A stretch of 11,834 bases of DNA from NCBI GenBank assembly GCA_007050895.1, contig SMYP01000072.1:20832-32665 (forward strand), written 5' to 3'. Position 1 is the first letter of the stretch, and the number at the start of each line of letters is the position of its first letter. This document shows positions 1 through 6,241 of this stretch, piece after piece. The notes under the pieces were generated by a model. That model was not told where the DNA came from and ran no database searches. It saw only the letters and a list, made by a program, of their open reading frames with translations. The DNA comes from Candidatus Bathyarchaeota archaeon (GTDB lineage Archaea > Thermoproteota > Bathyarchaeia > Bathyarchaeales > UBA233). The position numbers and the translations under genes are program-made.

Positions 1-75
1 GAACGCAAAGAAGCAGAACGCAAAGAAGCAGAACGCAAAGAAGCAGAACGCAAAGAAGCAGAACGCAAAGAAGCA
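1..75 (+). repeat. 15-bp tandem repeat, five perfect copies
   Basis: The unit GAACGCAAAGAAGCA is repeated five times with no mismatch even at third codon positions, and the array touches the window edge, so more copies may lie to the left. It is in frame and encodes ERKEA each time. Lack of synonymous drift points to recent expansion by slippage or recombination rather than long-standing protein repeats. Confidence 0.95.
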
Positions 76-339
76 GAGAAGGTAAAGGTTGAGAATCAAG
101 AGATAGAGTCAAAGGGAACGGTTCATATTGGAGCGGTGGCTGTAAACGAAAATGAGGAAAAAGATCAAGCGGATTCTGGGTGCAAATATTATTTTGGTTA
201 TCTTTGTGAACGTGGTAAGGGAGAAGATATACCTGTTGAATGTTTAGAATGCCCCAAATCGTTGGATTGTATGTTAAATAACTACAAATCAAAAGGAAGC
301 GTTGCAGAAATTAAGAAGTGGTATCCTATTAAATTTTAA
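1..339 (+). CDS. C-terminal part of an ERKEA-repeat protein with a Cys-cluster domain (5' end outside window)
   Basis: The frame is open from base 1, so the protein continues to the left; 112 residues and the stop codon are visible. The first 25 visible residues are five identical ERKEA pentads, which should form a straight, highly charged helix stabilised by i to i+4 Glu-Arg/Lys pairs (single alpha-helix type). A polar linker follows, then a compact C-terminal domain with cysteines spaced C-x7-C-x11-C-x2-C-x5-C (CKYYFGYLC, ECLECPKSLDC), which could bind zinc or an Fe-S cluster. A GTG at 136 could give a 67-residue protein without the helix, but no Shine-Dalgarno sequence precedes it and the open upstream frame makes the longer product more likely. 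Similar small Cys-cluster tails occur in archaeal proteins of unknown role; this is from memory, and I assign no function. It is followed by the Dph6-like gene after 99 bp. Confidence 0.75.
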   Translation, partial: ERKEAERKEAERKEAERKEAERKEAEKVKVENQEIESKGTVHIGAVAVNENEEKDQADSGCKYYFGYLCERGKGEDIPVECLECPKSLDCMLNNYKSKGSVAEIKKWYPIKF

Positions 340-388
340 CTTTCGAACTGAAGAATCCTTTTCCTACAAGAATGCAATTTTCCCGCAA

Positions 389-426
389 GATTTAATCTAT
401 GAGCACTTTATCAGAAAGCTGGAGAG
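389..426 (+). promoter_or_regulatory. Possible promoter and ribosome binding site of the Dph6-like gene
   Basis: GATTTAATCT at 389-398 is a TATA-like box; a transcript starting about 26 bases from its centre would begin near 420. GGAGAG at 421-426 is a fair Shine-Dalgarno sequence 12 bases before the ATG at 439. An earlier ATG at 428 runs into TGA after three codons, so 439 is the only sensible start. Confidence 0.35.
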
Positions 427-438
427 AATGCTATTATT

Positions 439-1071
439 ATGAAGGCAGCTGCTCTTTTCTCAGGAGGCAAAGATTCTCTTTACGCGTTATATCTAATAGA
501 AAAGCAAGGAGTCATAGTTGAAAATCTTGTAACTGTCCTTACGACTCTACCTTGGCCGTCTCCTCATGTTGAAAATCTAGCAGCTCTGAAGATCATTGCG
601 GAATCAATGCGGAAGGAATTGAAAATAGTTGACTTGCAGAAAAAGGGTATCCTAATCGAGGTTCTCAAGACTCTCGGAGTTGATGCTTTGGTGGCGGGTG
701 ATGTTTTTGTTGAAGCCCACAGATTAGGTCTTGAAGATGTTTGCAATAAAGCTGGCTTGAAATTGCTTGAACCCCTCTATGCTAAAGGCACGACAAAGCT
801 TTTCAAAGAAATCTTCAGTTCAGGGTTTAAGGCCTTAGTTACTGGAATAAACCTAAAACTTTTGGATGAAGAAGTATTGGGATTTATTATTAGCAAAGAA
901 ACAAGGGCCGACTTTCTATCGAAGATCGGGCGCGTCGATCCTTTAGGTGAGAATGGTGAGTTCCATACTTTGGTTCTAGAGTGTCCTCTCTATTCAAAAC
1001 CATTCAAAGTGAAATTTTCAGATAAGCGGATTGTGGAAAACATGGCTTTTCTCAAAGTATCCATTATATGA
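439..1071 (+). CDS. Dph6-like ATP-pyrophosphatase (diphthine-ammonia ligase superfamily, COG2102 type)
   Basis: A 210-residue N-type ATP pyrophosphatase of the ATP_bind_4 (PF01902) family. The PP-loop SGGKDS is at residues 8-13 directly after the first strand, and the family signature GENGEFHTLVL is at 170-180. Proteins of this family adenylate a substrate using ATP; the best known, Dph6, amidates diphthine on elongation factor 2 with ammonia. The segment GDVFVEAHRLGLEDVC at 87-102 sits where canonical Dph6 has a GAI-S-YQ-R type motif, so this may be a sister subfamily with another substrate. Diphthamide synthesis is therefore only an inference. The length is close to that of archaeal relatives. 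It stands alone, 99 bp after the Cys-cluster gene and converging on citrate synthase. Confidence 0.85.
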   Translation: MKAAALFSGGKDSLYALYLIEKQGVIVENLVTVLTTLPWPSPHVENLAALKIIAESMRKELKIVDLQKKGILIEVLKTLGVDALVAGDVFVEAHRLGLEDVCNKAGLKLLEPLYAKGTTKLFKEIFSSGFKALVTGINLKLLDEEVLGFIISKETRADFLSKIGRVDPLGENGEFHTLVLECPLYSKPFKVKFSDKRIVENMAFLKVSII

Positions 1072-1087
1072 ATATGTGAAATATGGG

Positions 1088-1169
1088 AAAAAACCCTGGT
1101 TTTTGGTTATTGTTGCGTTCAAATTAATGAAAACATCAAAGAAATGGGAGTTTATTTTTTATCTTTTTT
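1088..1169. terminator. Convergent-gene terminator region: symmetrical T-tract hairpin plus oligo-T run
   Basis: AAAAACC (1089-1095), a 2-base CT gap, then GGTTTTT (1098-1104) is an inverted repeat that ends in T5 on either strand, so it could serve both the Dph6-like gene (+) and citrate synthase (-). Further along the + strand, 1151-1169 is almost all T. Oligo-T runs are the usual archaeal termination signal. That run overlaps the last codons of the citrate synthase gene, so + transcripts probably end inside it. Confidence 0.5.
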
Positions 1170-2325
1170 CGATGGGAACAAATTTGGTCCCGTATGCACC
1201 GAGATATCCGGATGTTGGGCGGATAAGCACCGATTCTGAATACTGCTCTAATATATGAGCCGCCCAACCTGCTATTCTGCTTGAAGCGAAAAAAGGCGTG
1301 AAGAACTCTTTAGGCACTCCAAGAGCATTTAATACTATCGCAGCGTAGAAGTCCACGTTAGGATAAATCTTACGCTCTTTATGAACAACATCTTGAATCA
1401 TTCTGCATTTTCTGTATAATTCCATTCGGTTAATTCGTTGGCACAATAGTCTACCTACCTTTCTAAGATGACTGGATCTGGGGTCTTCTACTCTATAGAT
1501 TCTGTGACCAAATCCCATTATCTTTTTTCCGTCGAACAGCATTCCTTTTATGTAAGCGTCAATCTCTCCGAGGTTGTCTACATTTAGAAGCATACCCATA
1601 ACTCTTTCGCTGGCTCCGCCATGCAGTTTTCCTCTAAGCGTGCCAATAGCGGAAGTTGCTGCAGAGTACATATCTGAAAAGGTGCTGGCTGTTACGCGGG
1701 CAGCAAACGTGGATGCATTAAGTCCGTGATCCGCATGGAGAATCATGAAAGAGTCAAGAGCGTTTGTTTCTTCCTCATCTGGAGGTTTTCCTCTGAACAT
1801 ATATAGGAAATTTTCAGGTAACCCGTACTCCTTTTTAGGAGAAATTAGGTCTTGTTTATTTCGCACTCTGTGAAGAGCAGCCACTATAGTGGGAACTTTT
1901 GCTATCAATTTTAATGCTCTTTGCTTGTTCGCTGCTTCAGAATTATCATCAGGATTGGAATCGTATTCTCCGAGTTGTGAAACAGCAGTTCTCATATTTT
2001 CCATTGGATGACTTTTTTTGTTCGTGTGCTTCAGGCATGTGATTACGTGCTTGGGTATTTTCATCTCGGAAATGAGGGTTGATTTAATAGTATCTAATTG
2101 GCTTTGGTTAGGAAGCTTGTTATTTAACAAAAGATAAACAACTTCCTCAAAGCATACTCGTCCAATAAGTCGGTCAATGTCATATCCACTGTAATATAGT
2201 GCGCCAAGAGGATCAACAAAGCTAATTCGCGTTTGACATGCAGCAACATCTCTCAAACCGCGAGCATAAACTGTATCATCTGACATTTTTCTAAACAACT
2301 CAAATATCCAGTTTTTGTGGACCAT
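1159..2325 (-). CDS. gltA: Citrate synthase (type II-like archaeal/bacterial short form)
   Basis: A 388-residue citrate synthase, which condenses oxaloacetate and acetyl-CoA in the cytoplasm at the entry to the TCA cycle; 2-methylcitrate synthases share the fold and cannot be excluded. The catalytic triad is intact: His235 in KLHGGASE, His274 in MGFGHRIYR and Asp325 in YPNVDFY. HADHGLNAST (197-206) and the arginines in ASSRIAGWAAH (Arg350) and LIRPTSGYLG (Arg369) are also present. The length fits the 370-390-residue short family. ATG at 2325 is chosen because a TATA-like box sits at the right distance for a leaderless mRNA; the internal Met14 (2286) has no Shine-Dalgarno sequence. No TCA-cycle partner is adjacent; the next gene upstream on the same strand is msrA, 145 bp away. 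Confidence 0.95.
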   Translation of the reverse strand: MVHKNWIFELFRKMSDDTVYARGLRDVAACQTRISFVDPLGALYYSGYDIDRLIGRVCFEEVVYLLLNNKLPNQSQLDTIKSTLISEMKIPKHVITCLKHTNKKSHPMENMRTAVSQLGEYDSNPDDNSEAANKQRALKLIAKVPTIVAALHRVRNKQDLISPKKEYGLPENFLYMFRGKPPDEEETNALDSFMILHADHGLNASTFAARVTASTFSDMYSAATSAIGTLRGKLHGGASERVMGMLLNVDNLGEIDAYIKGMLFDGKKIMGFGHRIYRVEDPRSSHLRKVGRLLCQRINRMELYRKCRMIQDVVHKERKIYPNVDFYAAIVLNALGVPKEFFTPFFASSRIAGWAAHILEQYSESVLIRPTSGYLGAYGTKFVPIEKR

Positions 2326-2343
2326 TTATATCTTAAAAACGGT

Positions 2344-2352
2344 GATATATTA
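2344..2352 (-). promoter_or_regulatory. TATA-like box for citrate synthase, leaderless spacing
   Basis: On the minus strand TAATATATC is centred about 23 bases before the A of the ATG at 2325. Archaeal transcription starts roughly 25 bases after the TATA centre, which places the 5' end at or next to the start codon. There is no Shine-Dalgarno sequence between, so a leaderless transcript is likely. Confidence 0.45.
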
Positions 2353-2470
2353 CTGTTTTAGTCCAGTTGTATCTTCCAATTTTTATCAATAGAATTTAAG
2401 TTCTTTTACAAGTTGTCTGTCAAACTACAAGTTTTTCTTTAAAACTCTCAACTGCTTGGTTCATTTCCCT

Positions 2471-3031
2471 CTATACCTTCAATTTTCCCAAGAACCTTTG
2501 CTGCAACTTGACAAGTTTCGGTGTTATAACTTGTTGGCAATAAGGTTGATCTGAATTTCGCTTGTAATAGTCCCTATGGTACTTTTCAGCCAAGTAAAAA
2601 GCACTGAAAGGCTCTATTCGCGTAACTATAGGTGCTTCCCAAATTCCGTCTTTGTTCAGTTCTGCAATTACCTTCTCTGCCGTGGTTTTTTGCTCTGGAT
2701 TATGGTAAAAAATCACTGAACGATATTGAGTGCCAATATCAGGACCTTGACGGTTCAGCGTGGTCGGGTCATGCGTCGCAAAAAATACTTCAAGAATTTC
2801 TCTGAAAGAAATTGCACTCGGGTCAAACGTTAACTGAACTGCTTCGGCATGTCCCGTTGTTCCTGAGGATACCTGGTCGTAAGTGGGGTTTGGCACCGAA
2901 CCCCCTGAATAGCCAGGCTCAACTTTTTCCACACCTTTCACTATGCTGAAAACTGCTTCGGTGCACCAAAAACAGCCTCCGGCAAGCGTAGCAACTTCTT
3001 TTGTTTCATTCATTCCGGGTTTATTGCTCAT
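2471..3031 (-). CDS. msrA: Peptide methionine-S-sulfoxide reductase MsrA
   Basis: A 186-residue MsrA, which reduces methionine-S-sulfoxide in proteins and free methionine back to methionine as oxidative-damage repair. The catalytic cysteine is Cys20 in the GGCFWC motif; the family block continues with VEPGYSGG (37-44), GTTGHAEAV (57-65) and [20 protein letters not shown]. Cys165 in DQPYCQQV is in the place of the C-terminal resolving cysteine, so regeneration through thioredoxin-like partners is expected. It is a single-domain protein with no MsrB fused. ATG at 3031 is preceded by GGGGG (3041-3045), a weak Shine-Dalgarno match; Met7 (3013) is an alternative start that would keep the whole domain. 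The gene is divergent from the UPF0282 gene. Confidence 0.96.
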   Translation of the reverse strand: MSNKPGMNETKEVATLAGGCFWCTEAVFSIVKGVEKVEPGYSGGSVPNPTYDQVSSGTTGHAEAVQLTFDPSAISFREILEVFFATHDPTTLNRQGPDIGTQYRSVIFYHNPEQKTTAEKVIAELNKDGIWEAPIVTRIEPFSAFYLAEKYHRDYYKRNSDQPYCQQVITPKLVKLQQRFLGKLKV

Positions 3032-3151
3032 TAACTTCAGCCCCCAAATTTGATTGTTAATGTACTCTTGGTCTCTCTCGGCTTTTGCCTGAACCTTGAG
3101 TTATGGTTTCTGAATAGCCAGTATACCAAGAGGGAACATGTCATATTCTTA

Positions 3152-3197
3152 GTTACGACACTCACTTAACACTTTGTGGCTGTTATAGTGTAGTAAC
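3152..3197. repeat. Long imperfect inverted repeat in the msrA/UPF0282 divergent region
   Basis: GTTACGACACT (3152-3162) pairs with AGTGTAGTAAC (3187-3197), ten of eleven positions matching. Inside it TAACA (3167-3171) pairs with TGTTA (3181-3185) around the 9-base loop CTTTGTGGC. It lies about 120 bases before msrA and about 115 before UPF0282, too far from either start for a simple operator at the TATA box, and may be a transcribed structure or a distal regulator site. The rest of the 282-bp region holds the UPF0282 TATA box and no ORF I would call. Confidence 0.5.
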
Positions 3198-3290
3198 AAA
3201 ATAGGTATTATCAGCGGAACGTTTTTACTCCACATGGTTAATTTAGCCGTATCAATCAAGGCATGTTGACGCTGTAATAGCTTGCCGGAA

Positions 3291-3298
3291 ATATAAAG
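3291..3298 (+). promoter_or_regulatory. TATA-like box before UPF0282 gene
   Basis: ATATAAAG preceded by a purine/A-rich BRE-like stretch (CCGGAA). Its centre is only about 20 bases before the TTG at 3314, which would put the transcription start slightly after that codon. This bears on the choice of start codon for the gene. Confidence 0.4.
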
Positions 3299-3313
3299 GA
3301 AGACTGAACTTCA

Positions 3314-4300
3314 TTGCTGAATAAGATTAAGGCAACGCCTTTAGCGGCAGAAAGCTTTGGCGTTAGGTCCATGTGCACTCTGGTTGAAACGCCTGACGTT
3401 ACGGTGCTTTTGGATGCTGGACTGTCGCTTTGTCCATATCGGTTCGATTTGCTGCCCCATCCTGTTGAATTTCAAGCAATTGAGAGGCTTAGAAAAAAAG
3501 TTGCGGAAGCTGCGCGCAAAGCTGACGTCGTTACGATTAGCCATTACCATTTTGACCATCACACACCATCATACGAAGATTGGCTGGTTAACTGGACTGA
3601 AGAGAACGAAACTGCAAAACGGATTTACCAAGACAAGGAGGTTTTGATGAAAAACCCTCGAGATAAAATCAACGTCAGTCAAAGGCAACGGGCGTGGCTT
3701 TTCCAAAAGACAGGCGGCAAGTATGCTAAAGTTTTGAAGAACGCCGATGGTAAAGCTTTCTTTTTCGGGAAAGAAACGGTTTTACGCTTTTCAGAGGCTG
3801 TTTTTCATGGGTCTGAAGACTCGATGCTTGGTTGGGTTGTAATGACGCTTGTTGAATATAGGGATGAACGGTTTATGTTTGCACCAGATATTCAAGGTCC
3901 TATGTCTACGCGTACGCTTGAGCTAATTAAGACAGCAAAGCCTCAGATTATTATGGTGGGCGGGCCGCCCTTCTATCTTGCCGGTTCCAAAGTCTCCGAA
4001 ACTCATTTAGAGCGGGGATTGAATAATCTAGTCGCGCTAGTTGAGACTGTGCCATTAACAATTTTGGAGCATCACACTCTAAGAGAAAAATCTTGGCAAC
4101 TAAGAACAAAACAAGTCTACGACAAGGCTACTGAAGTTGACCATAAGGTAATGACCGCCGCCGAGTTCGCAGGACACAAAAACATTTTTCTGGAATCAAA
4201 AAGGAAAATGCTATATGACGAGAATCCGCCATCCAAAGAGTTTGAAAGGTGGATCCGAGAAGTTTTGACCAATAAAGGCAGGAATAAACCTCCGATTTAA
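3314..4300 (+). CDS. UPF0282 family metallo-beta-lactamase-fold hydrolase
   Basis: A 328-residue protein with the metal-binding signature HYHFDHH at residues 77-83 (HxHxDH of the metallo-beta-lactamase fold), further likely ligands in FAPDIQGP (Asp192) and LEHHTLR (His253/254). The N-terminus ATPLAAESFGVRSM matches from memory the start of archaeal UPF0282 proteins, a conserved uncharacterised family of about 300 residues, so a two-metal hydrolase acting on a phospho-ester or thioester is a fold-level inference only. An in-frame TGA at 3305 limits the N-terminus: the first usual start is TTG at 3314, without a well-placed Shine-Dalgarno sequence. An ATT at 3326 would give the family-like N-terminus MKATPLA. 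The gene is followed after 80 bp by the 99-residue protein on the same strand. Confidence 0.88.
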   Translation: MLNKIKATPLAAESFGVRSMCTLVETPDVTVLLDAGLSLCPYRFDLLPHPVEFQAIERLRKKVAEAARKADVVTISHYHFDHHTPSYEDWLVNWTEENETAKRIYQDKEVLMKNPRDKINVSQRQRAWLFQKTGGKYAKVLKNADGKAFFFGKETVLRFSEAVFHGSEDSMLGWVVMTLVEYRDERFMFAPDIQGPMSTRTLELIKTAKPQIIMVGGPPFYLAGSKVSETHLERGLNNLVALVETVPLTILEHHTLREKSWQLRTKQVYDKATEVDHKVMTAAEFAGHKNIFLESKRKMLYDENPPSKEFERWIREVLTNKGRNKPPI

Positions 4301-4327
4301 CATTTGCCCTTTGATATGGAAAAGGCT

Positions 4328-4370
4328 ATAATTGAGACTTTGAATCAGATATTGTCAAACATCAAAAGGA
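4328..4370 (+). promoter_or_regulatory. Possible promoter and Shine-Dalgarno of the 99-residue gene
   Basis: TATAATT at 4328-4334 is a TATA-like box; a start near 4357 would leave a leader of about 24 bases. AAAAGGA at 4364-4370 is a usable Shine-Dalgarno sequence 10 bases before the ATG at 4381. The gene may thus be transcribed separately from UPF0282. Confidence 0.35.
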
Positions 4371-4380
4371 TAGTGTATCA

Positions 4381-4680
4381 ATGGGAGAAGAGAAAAAGCC
4401 GTGGAATCAAGATAACTTCGATCAAATAATGAAAGAAAGTCACGCTGAACTATTGAGGTTAAGGGTGGAACTAGAGAAACTACTTGTACGGTTTGGTTTG
4501 CGTGCGTTGAAGACATATCAGGCTGCGCGAAATTATCCACTAAGACCTAATGAAATTGCCCATTTAGTTAAATATGAAATCGAAAATGCGATTCATGATG
4601 TTTCAGAGCAGGACAGTAAAGATGCAATTATCAAGCAAGCCAGAATAGAATGGGAAAAAGAGCATAAAGTTGAGCAGTGA
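4381..4680 (+). CDS. Hypothetical helical protein, 99 residues
   Basis: I do not recognise this protein. It is charged and almost entirely helix-forming: a Lys/Glu-rich N-terminus, an amphipathic segment around residues 17-45 (ESHAELLRLRVELEKLLVRF), a short break at NYPLRPNE (51-58) and a second long helix to the end. There is no signal peptide, membrane span, cysteine or obvious catalytic motif. A small helical bundle or a partner subunit is possible, but that is a guess. ATG at 4381 has an upstream purine-rich AAAAGGA at a 10-base distance, which with the clean codon structure supports a real gene. Its stop codon is embedded in a perfect hairpin. It lies between UPF0282 and TBP on the same strand, 283 bp before TBP. 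Confidence 0.7.
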   Translation: MGEEKKPWNQDNFDQIMKESHAELLRLRVELEKLLVRFGLRALKTYQAARNYPLRPNEIAHLVKYEIENAIHDVSEQDSKDAIIKQARIEWEKEHKVEQ

Positions 4681-4693
4681 TTGGAAAATCACT
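4676..4693 (+). other. Perfect hairpin with GGAA (GNRA) tetraloop spanning the stop codon
   Basis: AGTGATT (4676-4682), loop GGAA, AATCACT (4687-4693): a 7-bp perfect stem with a GNRA-class tetraloop, which includes the TGA stop (4678-4680) of the 99-residue gene. GNRA loops are stable and specific to the + strand RNA sense, suggesting an RNA-level element. Confidence 0.5.
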
Positions 4694-4721
4694 TCTCAGG
4701 TTGGTACGCTCAAGTTCAACA

Positions 4722-4763
4722 AAGCACAGGAACAGGTGTAACATCGCAATTGTTCCTGTGCTT
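4722..4763 (+). other. 13-bp perfect stem-loop in the 3' region of the 99-residue gene
   Basis: AAGCACAGGAACA (4722-4734) pairs without mismatch with TGTTCCTGTGCTT (4751-4763) around a 16-base loop. It is the strongest hairpin seen in the window. No T-run follows directly, so it is not a bacterial-style terminator; a T-rich stretch only comes about 65 bases later (near 4827-4836). It may stabilise the 3' end of the upstream mRNA, belong to a small RNA together with the preceding hairpin, or be a remnant of an inverted-repeat element. The rest of 4681-4963 holds T-rich sequence and the TBP promoter. Confidence 0.55.
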
Positions 4764-4917
4764 AAATGGGCATTAAGCTTTCTCGATACGTTCCAATAAT
4801 TTTGAGGTAATATTTGCAACTCCATTGTTTTCTTTTGAAAAAAGGTTTTAGAATTTTCAGATTAAAGGGACATTTAAACATGAGAAATATGGCAAAACGA
4901 TTGTTAAAAAGATGGTG

Positions 4918-4949
4918 TTATATACTCCAAGTTTATTTACATTTATAAG
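4918..4949 (+). promoter_or_regulatory. TATA-like boxes before the TBP gene
   Basis: TTATATAC (4918-4925), TTTATTTA (about 4932-4939) and TTTATAAG (4942-4949) are all TATA-like. The first would give a start near 4948 and a 16-base leader; the second would give an essentially leaderless mRNA. Stacked boxes could allow TBP to bind its own promoter, which is an inference. Confidence 0.35.
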
Positions 4950-4963
4950 ACATGGGAATTTAA

Positions 4964-5527
4964 ATGAGCAAAAGAAAACCGATAATCAAGATTCAAAACA
5001 TTGTAGCTTCAGTGTCTCTAAACCAGAAGATAGATCTTCAGGAAATAGTTGAGAAATTCCCTCAAACTGAGTACAACCCGAGCGTGTTTCCAGGACTTGT
5101 TTTTCGTCTTAAGAAACCCAAGACAGCAACATTAATTTTCGGTACGGGCAAGATGGTTTGCACTGGCGCAAAATCAGAGAAGGAATCGCGCAACGCGGTT
5201 GGAAAAGTAGTGAAAGAACTGAAAAATCAAGGTATTGAAATAAAAGAGAAACCCGTGGTCAATATTCAAAACATTGTGGCATCCGCAGAGTTGGGAGGAG
5301 AAATCGACCTTGAAAGCTTAGTGTACAAGCTCAACAGGATAATGTATGAGCCAGAACAGTTTCCGGGGGCTGTATACAGAATGGATGAGCTGCAAGTTGT
5401 TTTCCTCATCTTCTCAGCAGGGAAGCTTGTGTGTGTGGGCGCTAAAAAGGAAGAACAAGTGTACGAGGCAGTTGACAGAATTCAGAAACTGCTTGAAGAA
5501 AAAGATCTGATCTACTATCCAGATTAA
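4964..5527 (+). CDS. tbp: TATA-box-binding protein TBP
   Basis: A 187-residue archaeal TBP, the factor that binds and bends the TATA box and recruits TFB and RNA polymerase. It consists of two direct repeats of about 90 residues: each begins IQNIVAS (10-16 and 101-107) and has the FPG stirrup (FPGLVF 42-47, FPGAVY 133-138) followed by the strand pair LIFGTGKMVCTGAK (57-70) and LIFSAGKLVCVGAK (148-161). The length is that of ordinary archaeal TBPs, with no acidic tail beyond DLIYYPD. An in-frame TAA lies directly before ATG 4964, so this start is fixed unless a non-AUG is used. It is apparently monocistronic and converges on the nucleotidyltransferase gene, whose stop is 3 bp away, so 3' ends of the two transcripts must overlap. 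Confidence 0.97.
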   Translation: MSKRKPIIKIQNIVASVSLNQKIDLQEIVEKFPQTEYNPSVFPGLVFRLKKPKTATLIFGTGKMVCTGAKSEKESRNAVGKVVKELKNQGIEIKEKPVVNIQNIVASAELGGEIDLESLVYKLNRIMYEPEQFPGAVYRMDELQVVFLIFSAGKLVCVGAKKEEQVYEAVDRIQKLLEEKDLIYYPD

Positions 5528-5530
5528 TCT

Positions 5531-6241
5531 TCATCTCATTCTTCTGCGGACTGCTGGGTTCTCGTCAGCAAGCTTCTTAAGCGCTAACTCAAAGGTTTCA
5601 TTTGGACATAATTCCCGTTTTATAAAAACACCCGTTCTACCAACATCATCTCGTTTCATAAGCGCGTGAACACGGTCTAAAATAGTTTCCACTGATATAT
5701 TGAGACGCTTGGCCACGGTCTCTTCACGGTTGATAACACTGGTTTCCGCATGACCCTTTGCTGTAGGTTCAATCAGCATTAACCGTTTGTCTACTCCTGA
5801 CACGCGGACGCTTGTTTTTAATTGGGCAAGGTTTACTTCGCCGCTGAACTTGTAGAATTCGCGGTCTACCCTGCGCATTTGCATCAATGGAAAAGAAACG
5901 TTCACTCCCATGCCCAATTCGATGTATGCTTTCATTGCGTAGTTCGGTGTGGCTTGAATCAGCAACCTTGAGTTGACGGACAAGCCTGCTCTCTCCAATG
6001 CAGTTTCTACAAGGAAGGATGATTGCGGTTCAGATATGAACACGTCTATGTCGCTTCTTTGATTCACATCGCCTCTAGCTATGCTACCGTGTGTTAGCCC
6101 GTTCAGGCGGAAGCTTTCCAAAGCAGTAATTACTTGTGCAGCTTTTTTTCGCAGTTCCTCAAGCAAAACCCAGTGTGCACTGCGATAAACCACTTCCCTA
6201 AATTCCGCGTGTTTCTTTGGCTTCACTGCCACATTGCCCAT
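5531..6241 (-). CDS. MNT-type nucleotidyltransferase domain protein (COG1708-like)
   Basis: A nucleotidyltransferase of the polymerase-beta fold with the signature GSIARGDVNQRSDIDVF, which contains the GS pair and the two metal-binding aspartates of DID. From the ATG at 6241 the protein has 236 residues with the signature at about 52-68; after it come a mixed alpha/beta part and a helical, basic C-terminus ending AVRRRMR. The reaction and substrate are not known; related domains move an NMP onto protein, RNA or small molecules. The frame stays open to a TTG at 6325 (264 residues), but that extension has no Shine-Dalgarno sequence and looks unlike a folded domain, whereas 6241 is an ATG preceded by GAAGAG. 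No HEPN partner gene is adjacent, so a MNT/HEPN toxin-antitoxin role is not supported. Confidence 0.82.
   Translation of the reverse strand: MGNVAVKPKKHAEFREVVYRSAHWVLLEELRKKAAQVITALESFRLNGLTHGSIARGDVNQRSDIDVFISEPQSSFLVETALERAGLSVNSRLLIQATPNYAMKAYIELGMGVNVSFPLMQMRRVDREFYKFSGEVNLAQLKTSVRVSGVDKRLMLIEPTAKGHAETSVINREETVAKRLNISVETILDRVHALMKRDDVGRTGVFIKRELCPNETFELALKKLADENPAVRRRMR

Noticed and set aside
564..746. Minus-strand ORF inside the Dph6-like gene
   Set aside because: Lies fully within a well-supported coding frame and encodes nothing recognisable; a shadow frame.
3065..3132. CTCTTGGT (3065-3072) and ACCAAGAG (3125-3132) inverted repeat before msrA
   Set aside because: Only 8 bp with a 52-base separation, so within chance expectation.
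3435..3450. GGTTCGAT, resembling a tRNA T-loop
   Set aside because: Inside the UPF0282 coding frame and without any acceptor or anticodon stem around it.
4316..4426. 36-codon + ORF starting at ATG 4316 and overlapping the 99-residue gene
   Set aside because: No Shine-Dalgarno sequence, overlaps the better supported frame at 4381, and covers its likely promoter and ribosome binding site.
4880..4948. 22-codon ORF (starts MRNMAKRLLK) with AAAGGGA upstream, before TBP
   Set aside because: The most likely TBP promoter boxes lie inside or after it, so it would often not be on the mRNA; too short to judge.
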